DNA of 64,000 bases, taken from the NCBI RefSeq assembly GCF_000143535.2, contig NC_037314.1, positions 2,046,001-2,110,000 of the forward strand. Reading direction: 5' to 3'. Origin of the DNA: Botrytis cinerea B05.10. Lineage: Eukaryota; Ascomycota; Leotiomycetes; Helotiales; Sclerotiniaceae. Below, piece after piece: positions 11,462 through 22,795 of the stretch. A program made the position numbers and the translations under genes. The notes below the pieces were generated by a model. It saw only the letters and a program-made list of their open reading frames with translations, did not search any database and was not told where the DNA came from. How positions within the stretch are numbered: the stretch's first letter is position 1; each line of letters opens with the position of its first letter.

Positions 11462-12790
11462 ATGAAGCTGGATTTTCTGAAGCTGGGTACTTGGAAGCCG
11501 GGCACCTGGAAGCTGGGCTTCGTCGCCTATGTTTCGACTTTCGTCATCCTCTACGTTATCATTGGAGGTCTACTCTTCGTCACTCCTCTCGATACCGTCG
11601 TCCAAGCCAAAGCGAATCATCAATTATACAATGTCTTTGTGATCCTTTCCTGCTATGGCGTCACTTTATCTCTGGCCTTCCTGCTCTTCGCGACGAGGAT
11701 TTACACAAACAAGGAAATCATAAAAGCGATACCAAAAACATGGATACCTATCGAAGAAGGCGATGTCGACAAAAAAGTTCGAAAAATGATTGTGGCGAGC
11801 CTGGCGAGAAGTGCTACACTAGCATGGGATTCACGACCACGAATAGATCAGCATGCGACTGCACTAGTATCGGCGCAAGACACGCTAGGTGAAGCGACAA
11901 TCGCTGCTGAGAATGGTCGCCCTGAGCGGGAAATGGACGAGAAGGGGTCTCATGGATCTACAACTGGTATATTAACGAAAGAACCCGTTTGGGGTCAAAT
12001 TTCTCACGATGGATGGTCTTCCCCAACCGCCGCGGTTCTGCCAAACTTACAGTACATCACTGTAATTCTCGAGTTACCTCATTTGATCGAAGCAAAGGCC
12101 GTATCTTTAGCACCTCCTGACCCACAATCGTCGTCTCGACCGCCCATGCCTGATCTCAGAGCAGTGGATGTCCTTCAACGACCTGCGGCCATGTGTTTGC
12201 GCGATTACATTGGTCATCTATCCGGATTTGGCGTTGTCAACGATTCTTCGATCGCCACATCTTTTCTGTCAGCCTACGAGTACGCTCGGTTTTCCTCTAA
12301 CGCTATCAGCGAAGTTGAATTTCGCGATCTAATGAAACACTTTGCAGAACTTCTTCGCAGTATGGAACCACTCAGTCCTGCAATAATGATGAGTCTAGCT
12401 ATCGACGACCAAGAGAGCGATATCGACGGCGATGCGTCATCCAGTCCTACTCCGATCACGCCACGAAGCGGTTCCCTCGCATCATCCTTAAGGAGTTTCA
12501 GTATACATAGTGGCAGCGAAGGAACTATCCAAACAACTCGTTCTCGTAGATTTGGTACGGATCAAACAACGCCGAATCGGTCACATGCCGGTACAGCTTT
12601 TGTTGCTCCCCGAAGTACAAGGCCTCAGCTCCCTGGGTCGCAAAGTCGAACCAGGGGCTTTTATACTAGCAGTAGCTCAAGTTCCAGTTCTAGTATGAGA
12701 TCTATAAGCCAAACAAGCGTGATCAAGTTGAGCAAAATTCAGACTGGAGAGTCATTACCTTATGAGTTAAATATACCCAGGGTGCGCTGA
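11462..12790 (+). CDS. DLT1: Defect-at-low-temperature protein 1 (DLT1)
   Basis: Single-exon membrane protein of 442 residues matching the fungal Dlt1 family, named for a cold-growth defect in yeast; the biochemical role is unknown. Two membrane helices lie at about residues 19-42 and 57-80, followed by the family block RIYTNKEIIKAIPKTWIP, the VDKKVRKMI segment and AWDSRPR. The C-terminal 150 residues are Ser/Thr-rich, low complexity and probably disordered. The N-terminus is unusual: a short tandem KLGTWKPGTWKLG precedes helix 1, created by a nearly repeated 15-base unit at 11482-11516. The minus-strand frame over the start is a shadow. Confidence 0.88.
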   Translation: MKLDFLKLGTWKPGTWKLGFVAYVSTFVILYVIIGGLLFVTPLDTVVQAKANHQLYNVFVILSCYGVTLSLAFLLFATRIYTNKEIIKAIPKTWIPIEEGDVDKKVRKMIVASLARSATLAWDSRPRIDQHATALVSAQDTLGEATIAAENGRPEREMDEKGSHGSTTGILTKEPVWGQISHDGWSSPTAAVLPNLQYITVILELPHLIEAKAVSLAPPDPQSSSRPPMPDLRAVDVLQRPAAMCLRDYIGHLSGFGVVNDSSIATSFLSAYEYARFSSNAISEVEFRDLMKHFAELLRSMEPLSPAIMMSLAIDDQESDIDGDASSSPTPITPRSGSLASSLRSFSIHSGSEGTIQTTRSRRFGTDQTTPNRSHAGTAFVAPRSTRPQLPGSQSRTRGFYTSSSSSSSSSMRSISQTSVIKLSKIQTGESLPYELNIPRVR

Positions 12791-13935
12791 TATATCAGTC
12801 GCCTTTTCCTTTTATTTTTTGAATCGTTATTAGCGTTGGAGTACGGGCTGGAACACATGGTCCACAACAGGAATGGGAAACGTCTAGATATATTCCTCTA
12901 ATCTTCAATGATAATGTACAATTACTGAATCACCACATGCGAACTCTCCAATTTGTCTCCGCCTATTTCAACGTCTTCCTCAATCTGACCATACAGTAGA
13001 AAGCCTGCCATTTCTCCCTCATAGAAGCTAGATCCTCGTGGGATACGGAGAGGATATCATCACCATCCCCACTACTCATCTCCGATTTCGATCAGCAAAC
13101 TCTTGAGCAGGTAGCGATTAAATCCAGAAATATTGTCGGAAATGCAAATGATTGCTTGATGTACCTTGCGACCGCTGGATCACCGAGTATTAGTTTAGTC
13201 GAGTCTATTTCCAGATGTATTTCAGCCTCAAAACCACTCCAGCAATTACTATTTTCTGTCGATCTGACTTCAGGGGCTGGTCGTGGATAGACAATCCGCA
13301 GCTATGATGCTCAACGGCCTTGCATTGCACATGCATGACGAAGCATACAGACAAAGCCACGTTTATGTGAAATCAAACACGGCACTTCTATTGGAAGAGT
13401 ACTCTCGCTATGCAGGCAAAAGGGCAATGCTGTGCTGCCTTGGGAGCACGTGGGGCTAAGGGTACTTCTTGTTCCCCACGAAAGTTCGTGCCAGCTGAAG
13501 GCAGTAATCCCGGATCCGTGGAGGCAAAGCCCGATGTCCCGAGTGTAGTCAGCCTTATTGCTAACCATAGCTATATGCATGATTGGTGGTATGGAGGGAC
13601 CAAAAGCTGCTATCCGCCGAGAGTTCTTGGCCGAAGTTTCATGTGTGTGGTAATCGTGTTGCTTGGGGTAATGAAGGGGTAAAACGTGGTGCAGTTGCAG
13701 TCGTATCCGATGATCTTCTGCAACCAAGAAAGAAACATGGCAGCCATGTGAATTGAAGGTGTTATTGCATATCCGGACACTACTAGCCAAGTGTCAACCA
13801 GTTTTCGATAGGTTGATAATTCGGCCCTTCTTCTATAATCCATCAGCACCGTTGATTTTCCTGGGGTCATAACATACATTCATCCCAAATTCTGACGCCT
13901 CTTTCCCGCTCTTGCATTTTAGTGTTATGTTCGGT
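12791..13935. other. intergenic, nothing firm
   Basis: Downstream flank of DLT1 and 3' flank of the small minus gene at 13.9 kb. Short protein-like minus fragments occur at about 12922-13056 but are too short to call. Confidence 0.4.
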
Positions 13936-14334
13936 TTATTGCGAGACGTGGCTCCAGGTATCATCGTAGCGTTCGAGATACTGTCTCATATCGGCTTTAT
14001 GGGAGTTCATACTTTCCTTTGCTGACGAATGTTCGTATCCCGGGTTAGGATTTATAGGGTCTGCGGCGTATTTTGACGCTCTTTCAAATGAGTAATATCC
14101 CTCATCAATGGGTTGCGAGGGGGAAGTGTCTTGTGTTACATTGTCAGGTGAACTGGATTTTGTTCTCGATTGCGATTCCACTTTCTCCTTAGATTTCTTG
14201 GAACGAGAACTGCTTTCAGAAATGGTGAATGTTAGTGAGTAACTCTCCTGTATCTGGTGCGACTAACTTGGGGGAACGAACCTTTTGACAGATAGACGGT
14301 TGGTTTTTGTAGACCAAGTATCGGAGTGAGCCAT
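13936..14334 (-). CDS. small hypothetical protein, two exons
   Basis: A 109-residue protein built from exons 14282-14334 and 13936-14212 joined across a 69-nt intron (14213-14281, donor GTTCGT, acceptor CTGAAAG). The intron falls within a serine codon (AG|C) and makes one continuous frame beginning MAHSDTWSTKTNRLSVK. The middle is basic and Ser/Lys-rich, and the second half holds ordered-looking motifs: DEGYYSFERASKYAADP, INPNPGYEHSS and MRQYLERYDDTWSHVSQ at the end. Family not recognised; no signal peptide or membrane segment. The FERASKYA-DP/NPNPGYEHSS stretch looks conserved rather than random. The acceptor is not a strong pyrimidine tract, which is the main doubt. Likely a small soluble cytoplasmic or nuclear protein. 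Confidence 0.6.
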
Positions 14335-15106
14335 TGTACTAGATGGAAGGCTCGGTAGAGCCTATGGGACCAAGAAGTGGATAAAGACACGACTGTAATG
14401 GTCGAATTGTTTTTGTATTGTTCAGAGACTGGTTGTGAATCGAGTATGAATGGCAAGAAAAAGTATCTCGATGAAGTGGGAACGACCATAATTTATGTAT
14501 CATGGAGCCTCATAGCAAGAACAGATTCATACCGTTCATGGTTTGCAAAAACCTCATACGGCCAGACTGGGTCGTGCATCGAATGTCTGTAAGCAAAAAC
14601 AAGATACATTAACTCATTTTGAACCCCAAGCTCAGAATGCATGGTTACTTGATGATGAAACCAGTACTGGGCTCAAGGATCATTGTGGGGTCGGCAGGCC
14701 AAACAGCTCTCAAGTGAGTAATGGAAAGTAGAAGTAGTGAACCCTCTTACTCAAATCCATCGTGGAAACTTCTTCGCACTCATTAGCCAGGGTCTAAATA
14801 GAGACCGGGGATTGAAAATTCCCCTGACCTTGACATCACTCGCAGTAGTGGTCTCCGAGGACAGATTCCAGAAGGCTTCAAAGATTTCAGAGTTCACTAG
14901 ATCCTTCGGACATGACTTCCTTCTTCGGTAATATGGCAGCGGCTTCCCTTCCAACGTTCTTACATGGGTCATATATTCGAATGTATTGATGCAGACCAAT
15001 CAACCAATCATCTCACCAACAACCCTGCTACATAAATGGCGTATCTACCGACGCATATCAGGTGCCGCAGTTTCTAGAAGCCTTCCATGCCTTATGTATG
15101 GATGGA

Positions 15107-15256
15107 TCACCGGCTAGGATACCCGTTATCAGCAAGTCCGTAGTCAAAGGACAGAATCTTGGTTCTTGAACCATCGCGATATTCGAATTGGTCGGTGTTT
15201 CCACACATGGGTTTGACTTCCACAACGATTTTGGGTCCATATCTTTTTGTGAAAAG
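15107..15256 (-). pseudogene. coding-like exon fragment, family unknown
   Basis: After a possible acceptor (GAATTTTAG, just above 15256) a 49-codon minus frame reads LFTKRYGPKIVVEVKPMCG, then NTDQFEYRDGSRTKILSFDYGLADNGYPSR, and stops. The residue pattern is that of a folded beta-rich domain and no other frame here looks similar. I could not find a start exon upstream or a normal intron downstream. It is either part of a gene I cannot assemble or a relic. Confidence 0.3.
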
Positions 15257-16959
15257 CTAAAATTCATGGATCTCTCGAGCATCCATGCCAGGTCTATACG
15301 AACTCTGCTTTATCAGAGGGAACCAACTGCAGCGCCCAACCCTGGCCATCAAGCGCCCTCAATCGTACGCACCTACAGCAAACGAACGCATCCTCCTACA
15401 CGTGCATAGATCAGCGACCGGGGTAATGCTGCTTTAGTTTAACTGACAATTGCGATCCCTACAGAGTAGCCTCTATGCCAAAACGTCGATGCGCTTTTTT
15501 GACACCTTTGACATAAGTTGATGGGTAAGTTATCCAGGGTAACTTCCACCCCTGTTGGTGTTCGCATTGCTTGCTACCTATTCGTTTTTTGACAGGCAGA
15601 CGCGGTTAACGCATATCTTGCTGGAGCATTCAGTAGTGATTTCTTGTTCTGAATTCGACGACTAGGATAAGCTAGTCTATGTGTGTTGGCATGGCTTTAT
15701 CTACATTCATACGTAATCCTGGTCTCTGAAGGCTATTGTTTCGTCAGAAACCTTTACATTTCAGGTCGTCATCCTAGTGGTTGAAATACTTCCATATTGG
15801 CAATATGCATGAAATTATAGAGGATTTGGCTTTGTCAACTTCACTCGAGAAAGGGGGGTGGGGGTGGTGGGGGTTACCGCAACCTCATCAGGAAAGTGAA
15901 TTCAACGCAGAATACACAGTTACCTAGTACGTTATAGACTACGTAGTTTTAGGATCGATAAACCTTTGAGATTGAATCAATACCCATCACCGTCTTGAAC
16001 GGTTATGCGGCTTTCTTCACGGGATGCCTTCCAAACCAAGAATTTGATCTAGCTACCTGTCCCAACGACTCGAAATCTTGGGATTGGCATGGATTACAGC
16101 CTAACATCACACACAACTTTAAGCCTCATCATCCTTCAAGTAGTGGGCGACTTTACCGCATGGAGAAAGCGGGAAAGGAGACAAGCGGCGACGACCAGGA
16201 AACTAGCCTCAATGACAGGGTACGCCAAGGATGCTCTAAGCTCGTTTGGACGATATGATCGAACTTTCAGTCATTTCGACCTTTTGGGAATCTTTGTTTT
16301 CTTTTTGTTTTCCAAATTGCTACATTGATGGAAGTTCTTCCAAGAATACAAGGCTTTCCAGAATTATAATGGCTCGTCACACTACTCTTTAGCCATGCGG
16401 CTTGCTCATGTTGTCTCACAACAATATCTCCACAACCACAAGGCTATCATGCACAATTACAGAATCGAGCATGTTAAATCCATATCTATTCATCTATTCA
16501 CCACTCCAACCATACATAAACCCCTATTATCGACGGCATCCCCGAGTCCAACCTTCGTTGCCAAGATACTTCGGCTGCATCGCCGGTTTTTCCTACGTCT
16601 CGAACTCGTTTTCCCCCTTGTCCCTCTCCGATTGTATCTCCTCGCATCATTAGTTTTCAGCTGCTGTCATTCATCGCATATGTCCTTCCAGGCTCGAACG
16701 ATCACATCTTAAAATATCATTCATCGTCCATTCATCGTCGACATCAAAAATGATCACTCCTTCACATAATATGCATGCCCTCACTAATCCACCTCATGCC
16801 CCAAGATTCAATTCCGAACTACAAGCAGGTAGATGTGCATCAGCGGCAAGCTCGTTCAAAGAGGAAAATTACCATCTGCGGTTCGTATCCGAGGTGGGCA
16901 TCTCATACTCGTTTCAGCCTTATTAGCAGTGGCGAACGTTGCTGCATCGTGCATATAAT

Positions 16960-16988
16960 ATACATACACATACACATACACATACACA
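16960..16988. repeat. (ACACAT)n microsatellite
   Basis: Repeated ACACAT units, about four copies, preceded by a related ATACAT stretch. Confidence 0.85.
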
Positions 16989-17468
16989 TTGCATACTTAC
17001 CGGGTACAAATAACCCACTTTCTAGAAGAAATTTGGAACATTCCATAATCGCATCGGTTACAACTAGGTGACTATGTAGGTAGTTTCCCCCCAACCAATC
17101 GGTAATCAATCCTCACGGTCCGATCGTAAGATGTTTGTTATTGGACAGACATCACAAGACAAGACACAAGGCACACTTAGTTACTTGACATTCTAAAAAT
17201 AACCCATCATATCAGTGTCGTCTCATCTTTCATCTATCTCATCGTCTCGTCATTCTGTCATTTTTGGAAACATCTTGGACCTATTTTGTTCTTGACACTC
17301 TGTTCGGTTCCATTCAGTATAGTATAATCCTACCGACTAAGAAGAAGATAACTTCGACCCCATCTTTCTTCTCAATTCCTTGTCGCCTGTCCTCAGATGT
17401 AGACTGAAACTGCACGCTTGCATCATCAATCCGCTTCTCGCTAGTGTACTTTTTCGGTCGCGCATCCC

Positions 17469-17531
17469 CTTTTCTTTCTCTTTCTCTTTCTCTTTCTCTT
17501 TCTCTTTCTCTTTCTTCTTCTTCTTCTTCTT
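17469..17531 (+). repeat. (TTTCTC)n-(TTC)n pyrimidine tract
   Basis: About 60 bases of pure pyrimidine on the plus strand: TTTCTC hexamers changing to TTC triplets. The long Ser/Leu or Arg/Lys frames that cross it are products of the repeat, not genes. Confidence 0.95.
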
Positions 17532-17889
17532 TTCCCTCCGTCCGGCGATGGAAAATTAGAAAGAAGACTACTGGCGGGCCGTACCGTAGATATGGATGGG
17601 ATTTCGGGGCCGTGAGATCTTGGACCCCGCGATCGGTGAGGGGGGGGGGTGTGTATTCTGAGATACGAGAGACAGAGAGAGGAGGGCGGGGGATGCGTAT
17701 ACGAGGATGGGAATGGCCTTTTTTTTTTTTTTTCTAGTTGGGTTTGTTTCGTTTGTTTCGTTTGTTTGGGTTGGGTTGAATTGGGCAACTTGGGTTGGGG
17801 AAGTAGGTCATACATACATAGGCGAGCAGAAGTTTGGACCCCAGCTTGTTTCGGAATTGCAGCAGAGTGTGAAATTTATGTATGTATCG

Positions 17890-17891
<2 letters not shown>

Positions 17892-17921
<30 letters not shown>

Positions 17922-17964
17922 TGTATGTATGTATGTATGTATGTATGTATGTATGTATGTATGT
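17892..17964. repeat. (ATGT)n microsatellite
   Basis: About 18 perfect tetranucleotide copies. The reverse-complement motif appears about 100 bases downstream. Confidence 0.97.
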
Positions 17965-18060
17965 ACTCCTGTATGCTGATCGTGGGGGAAATCACTAACT
18001 GTATTTCTTGTCTTTTTTTATTAATTTTTTTTACTTTGCACCTACCTACCTTGTGTTTGC

Positions 18061-18063
18061 ATG

Positions 18064-18092
<29 letters not shown>
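18061..18092. repeat. (CATA)n microsatellite
   Basis: About seven copies of ACAT/CATA, inverted with respect to the (ATGT)n array at 17892-17964. Confidence 0.95.
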
Positions 18093-18094
<2 letters not shown>

Positions 18095-18708
18095 GCAGGT
18101 ACGCGGTGAAAATTGGTAGTGTAGTGCTGGATAGCTTGTCTTTCGTTCATTCATTCATTCTTACTTGTGGATAAAATGGGAGGTGAAGATGTGTGAGCGT
18201 ATACTTGGATGGGATGCGTGGGTGGGGGATGGGGGCCAGGATGAGGATGAGGATATCGAATTACTCATCATGCGAATGCTGCGATCTGCGAGTGAGAATT
18301 GGATACCTATGCACGTACGCTATGGTATGGTATGGTCAAGTGAGACACGTAACGTAAATCGGGTAGCTGGATCCGGGGACATTGGGGATGTGTGTGAATC
18401 CATCCATTTTTCTCAAGGGGGAAAAATCGGTACGCTCTTGTGGTTCTCACCTGGAAGGAGGGGAGGGGGGGGGAGGAAATACCCTCTTATTACATCTACA
18501 TGTAGCGTGTATGGATATATTTTGCTTACTGCTCGCCCTATCTAAATAGGTACACATGAAGAAAAATCACACATTTCCCCCTGCGCTCCTAGCGAAAACG
18601 ATCACAGCAGGTATTGATACATGATTAAATTTTCTTTCTTTTCGTAGCAAGACCCCAGATTGGATGATTGAATATTGTAATACAGGATGTGAAACAGAAG
18701 CTACTATT

Positions 18709-19106
18709 TTATGGAATCGCGACGCTCTTCTTGGAGTTCGGTCCTTTGGGCAGTGCTTTTGGCTTCTCTGCTGATTTTTTATCCACGGGCTTTTTGGGTT
18801 GTGGTTTTTTCTCCTCTTCCTCTTCTTCTTCTTCTTCTTCCTCTCCCTCCTCCTCTTCTTCTTCCTCGGAAGATGATTCTCTTCCATCAGTTGAAGTTAT
18901 ATCTTCTATCACATAACCATCATCATCCTCGTCGTCGTCATCGTATTCCTCCTCGCTACTAGACTCCTCTTCCTGTACGAGTTGCTTTTTTGTTGGTTTT
19001 TGCTTTTTTCCCACCTCTTTCTTGGGGGTTTGTTGTTTTGGCGCCCCAACCTTACTCTTATTCTTTGTTGTCGTAGCACTCTTTTTGGGTTTCGGTTTTT
19101 CTTCTA

Positions 19107-19144
<38 letters not shown>

Positions 19145-19737
19145 CCCTCGCTACTCGTATACTCTCCACTAGTGTACTCCTCACTGTCAGTATAATCTTC
19201 CTCGCTATCCTCCTCGCTTTCCTCCTCACTCTCCTCACTCTCCACCTCCTGCACAATCCTCCCCCTCCCTCTACTCTCCAACGCATCATTCGCAACGCTC
19301 GCCATAATCCCATTCAACCAGTTCTCCGTCCCCTTCCCCACCCCTCCTTTCCCAAAATTATTCCCCAGTCCATTTCCATTCCCCACCACATTCTTGCTCG
19401 GCTCACACGTCATTCCCAAAATCGTCCCCTTTTTCCTACTTCCCCCCTTTTTCGTATTTTGTATCGGCTTCACAGTAGGCCCCTGGACTTGTACCCATCC
19501 TTTCCCCTTTCCATTTTTCTCATAGATACTTCCATCCTCCAGGACTCTTCTTCCCTTTCCATCCCATCGTCGTGTTTCCTCAATGATGGGTTCTCCAAGA
19601 CGTTGAGTACGTTTTGTACGTGTAGTACCGTCTTTGTTGATGGTTGTTTTGGTTTGATATGCACGACCCCAATCATCTCCCGATGCTGTGGAGGAGGTAA
19701 GGGCAAATGATGCCGAGGTATTTAGTGTCAAGGGCAT
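18709..19737 (-). CDS. acidic low-complexity hypothetical protein
   Basis: Single-exon frame of 342 residues from ATG 19737. The first 150 residues are of normal composition: an RAYQTKTTINKDGTTRTKRT segment, then an IIEETRRWDGKGRRVLEDGS block that looks like a small beta-rich repeat, then a Gly-rich NFGKGGVGKG stretch and WLNGIMASVAND. From about residue 165 on it is Glu/Ser/Asp-rich with alternating Lys/Pro blocks, which suggests a disordered nuclear or chromatin-associated protein; residue bias alone could mislead here. The family is not recognised. The minus frame is long, uninterrupted and begins with a good ATG after a plausible leader, and the non-acidic N-terminus argues that it is real coding sequence. 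Plus-strand Ser/Leu frames over it are shadows. Confidence 0.7.
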
Positions 19738-22456
19738 TTTGCGATGATCTTTCGAGGAGGTTTGTTTGTTATCTTTATGTAAGTTTGGATGAAGAGAACA
19801 TCAGAAAATTTCAAAGTTAAAGGCTTAGTATGATCTTGATATATGGACATAAAATCAAAATCGTATGTTGGTTTTTCTCGAAATCAAAAACAGGATGACG
19901 AGGGATTTGACGTCATACTGTGAAGTCATGATCACGTGTCGGATGCCACGTCTTTCGCGATCATGATTCAGGTTTTGTTGCATTGATGGCTTGATGCGAT
20001 GTATTTGATTTGATGTTTGAAAAACATGTGAAAATGGGAACATGCAGCGATACATACGCACTCACTTCGTACTCGACATTATTCCAAGCAGCAAACTAGT
20101 AGTTGGTACTTAGTTGTTAGCTACGGAAACCATCAACCGACCGTTTATTTCATCGCGTGTACACTGTGCTAAACTAATCAGAACAGGTCTCGACGATGGA
20201 TCTTGGCATGTCGCAGACAACAAGTGCCGTGGGGTAGTGCGAAAAAGAGTACCGATGGTTACGTTTGTCGGCTGCAGGAACAAAAAGAATGGGTACGAAG
20301 GTACGAAGGGACGAAAGTCCGACCTACCAGGTACCTCGATACTTGTTAGATCCAGCAAACACTCGGTACGTTTTCAGACGAGAATCTCGAATCTCGAATC
20401 TCGGATCAATTTCCACAAAGAGGTCACTTTGAGGCGATTCTTGATGAAGTTTGTACTTGTTGTGCGTGTTGTGCTTGTTGTTTGTATGAGCTGTTTCTTG
20501 GCGCTCACTGGTCCTACTCGGCATATGTATTCTCCTAAAAATCTAGACACCTCCCTCCTCCTTCTTTGCCGTCGGATCCAGGAACAGAAGTGATCGGGAA
20601 TAGAAAGGAAATAGAGAGAAGAGAGAGAAGGCAGAGAAGACGGATAAGACGGAATGGGTAGGGCGTTTGTGTTAATCTGCAGAGTGGGGGGTTTCGATAA
20701 GTCTAGATCGTAGCACCCGGTCTTCAGTCTAGACTGCGGTTCGACCATGAGAGATTATCTATCATTGAATTCATATGCCGAGCTGGATCAACCTACTTGG
20801 CGCATGGAATCTAATCAGACGATCGCATTCTAGATTGCAATCCGGATGGTTACAACCCACAAGGCGATGGATGCCTTTGATCATACCTGAACGAGTAACC
20901 AAGGGCAGACCTCTGAGGCGTATTTCGTTAAGATTGTCCCAAACTCCAAGCCGGCGGTAGATTGAATGATGACATCTTGACCCAAAGCCGAAGGAATGAG
21001 TCTAGACCTTTGCGAAACCCTACCGGAACCTTAAGCATACCACGCAACTGTCTACGAGGGATTAATCAATACCTATCAACGGAACGGGTGGCTGCAGAGG
21101 TCCAGAGCGCTCCCTCACGATACTGCGTTGCGCCTTAGATCTGGAAAGCTGAGAGAGAATCAACCTGATTGGACACTTCGAATGATAGGGCAATGCAGAT
21201 GCGCTGATGGAGGGAGGTATGAGGGGAGAGTGAGGAGAAGAGCATGATGGCTACTTGCAGACAATCTAGTAAGGTAGTAAGTATTATATGGGAATCTAAG
21301 ACTAAGCTCCTTTGAGTCAACCATAATCATATCATGTCCGTGCCTCCAAGATCGTCCATTTCGCTGCAGACCCTGACCTGTCAATTGATTCAACAATTCG
21401 AATGTTCTGGCCAACGCCCATGGGCAACGCCTTGCTTATTCGATGATGAACTTTGGCTGGGACGAATCAGCGACCGACTTTTGCGATTTTATCTTTATGT
21501 CTATTGTGACCTAACGCTCACAAATGTGCCTAATCAGATGAAAACCCTGGCTCGATCTCTCATTGACATCAATAGCAACATCGTATCTCCATAGCGAGGA
21601 CTAGACGCCGAGGCGGATCGCAATCGAACCAACGGTCTGGATTGCTCCGAGGTTGTCTACAAATGCTGTACAAGTGACTCTTTATATTATCATGTCTTCG
21701 CGCACTTGGATGTGCAGGTCACGCTCTCCACGGGCGATCTGCACATGAGATTGCTGCATCAGGACCTTGAGGATACGAATCAAAATGCACCGAGCTGCTC
21801 AGCCTTGTTTATGGCTCAGGTACTCGCAGCTTCTGCGAGTTAAATTGCAACATACCCAGCAAACGCGCAACAGACCGATCCAAATTCAGAAGCACCCGGG
21901 CCGCACAGCGAGGGTCGTAAGTAAGGTATCCTTTCTAACCAAATTTCAAAACGCCCGGAATACTAAGGTGTCTTTCGGTAATTGGCTGCAGTTCGTTGAA
22001 GCTTCGCCCATTCGTCTAGAGTAATGCTATTCCTTGGCGCTCCATCACAAATGGCGAACGCTGTATCGAGACGATGGAACGGAGACGAAATGTACAGGAA
22101 CGACCCGTCACCGTCCTCGCCGGCCAATGGCAAACGGTCAATGTTCTTTGGCAATCTTCCTTCGGTACTGGATAGAGTCAGAGAGAGAGAGAGAGAGAGA
22201 TGATGTCTGTCACCAGCCAAGTCATTTATTCCGCCGACTTGCGAAATGTCTATATATCAGTCGGCATCCGCCCACGCCTTTTAAACAACATCATTGTTAA
22301 AACAGTCGAGAAGAGCTCTATCCAAATATCTTTATTTTGTGTTCTTCTATCCAGATACTCACTCGTGCGACGTGTATCGCACCATAACACTTCTTGACTT
22401 TCAACCATAATTCCTATCGGCCTTACAGAATCAAACTTTTTGATCACTTGACAGCC
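19738..22456. other. 2.7-kb gene-poor stretch
   Basis: No gene recognised. A plus frame of 159 codons (20114-20593) and a minus frame of 124 codons (20374-20748) overlap each other and have no family resemblance, so I do not call either. A GA repeat lies at about 22178-22200. The final 200 bases form the leader of the small gene at 22457. Confidence 0.45.
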
Positions 22457-22795
22457 ATGCCTCAATCCTTATCGTCCTCTATGCAAGGCTACTATGGATC
22501 GGAGAAGTAAGTCTCGAGTTCTCCGTTTGTCCGATGGATTGATGGATTATCATTTAGCCGAATTGTGTTTAATTATTTTCATAGAATTGTCGATGAAACC
22601 AAGTCACATGTTCCTGCTGCTACCAAGCAACAAAGACCTCCACCTCCACCTCCACCTTCATACAACCTTCGCCAATTCGAATCCGTCAACGAGGCACCTC
22701 CATTGGCCTTCCGGAAGCCAATCCCGGTCGCCGAACGTATTGTCAGCGCGAAAGATGCCATCAAGGATTTTGATGGAAAGATGAATAAAGGCTAG
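22457..22795 (+). CDS. small proline-rich hypothetical protein
   Basis: An 86-residue protein from exons 22457-22506 and 22585-22795 (intron 22507-22584, donor GTAAGT, acceptor TTTTCATAG, splitting a lysine codon). It begins MPQSLSSSMQGYYGSEK, has a seven-proline run (QQRPPPPPPPSYN), and ends with a charged segment AERIVSAKDAIKDFDGKMNKG likely to be helical. No signal peptide, no membrane segment, few aromatics. The polyproline run could bind SH3, WW or profilin domains; that is inference. Splice signals are strong and both exons are in frame with a good start and stop. Confidence 0.75.

Larger units (their letters stand above)
14335..18708. other. 4.4-kb gene-poor stretch
   Basis: No complete gene is supported. 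It contains a coding-like minus fragment at 15107-15256, an (ACACAT)n run at about 16960-16988, a long pyrimidine tract at 17469-17531, and (ATGT)n and (CATA)n arrays at 17892-18091. Bases 17220-17400 are pyrimidine-rich like a 5' leader but lead into no recognisable coding frame. Confidence 0.45.

Noticed and set aside
12922..13056. A 45-codon minus frame (IPRGSSFYEGEMAGFLLYGQ...) that reads like protein.
   Set aside because: Too short, no start exon or splice partner found, and frames of this length are common by chance.
17441..18154. Several 90-156 codon frames on both strands.
   Set aside because: All are created by the pyrimidine tract and the ATGT array (poly-Ser/Leu, YVCM repeats).
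18982..19710. 242-codon plus frame rich in Leu and Ser.
   Set aside because: Antisense of the acidic protein's Glu/Lys codons; no start context or motif.
20114..20748. Overlapping 159-codon plus and 124-codon minus frames.
   Set aside because: They compete for the same DNA, neither has a recognisable motif, and the minus one crosses simple repeats of TTGTGC/GTTGT type.
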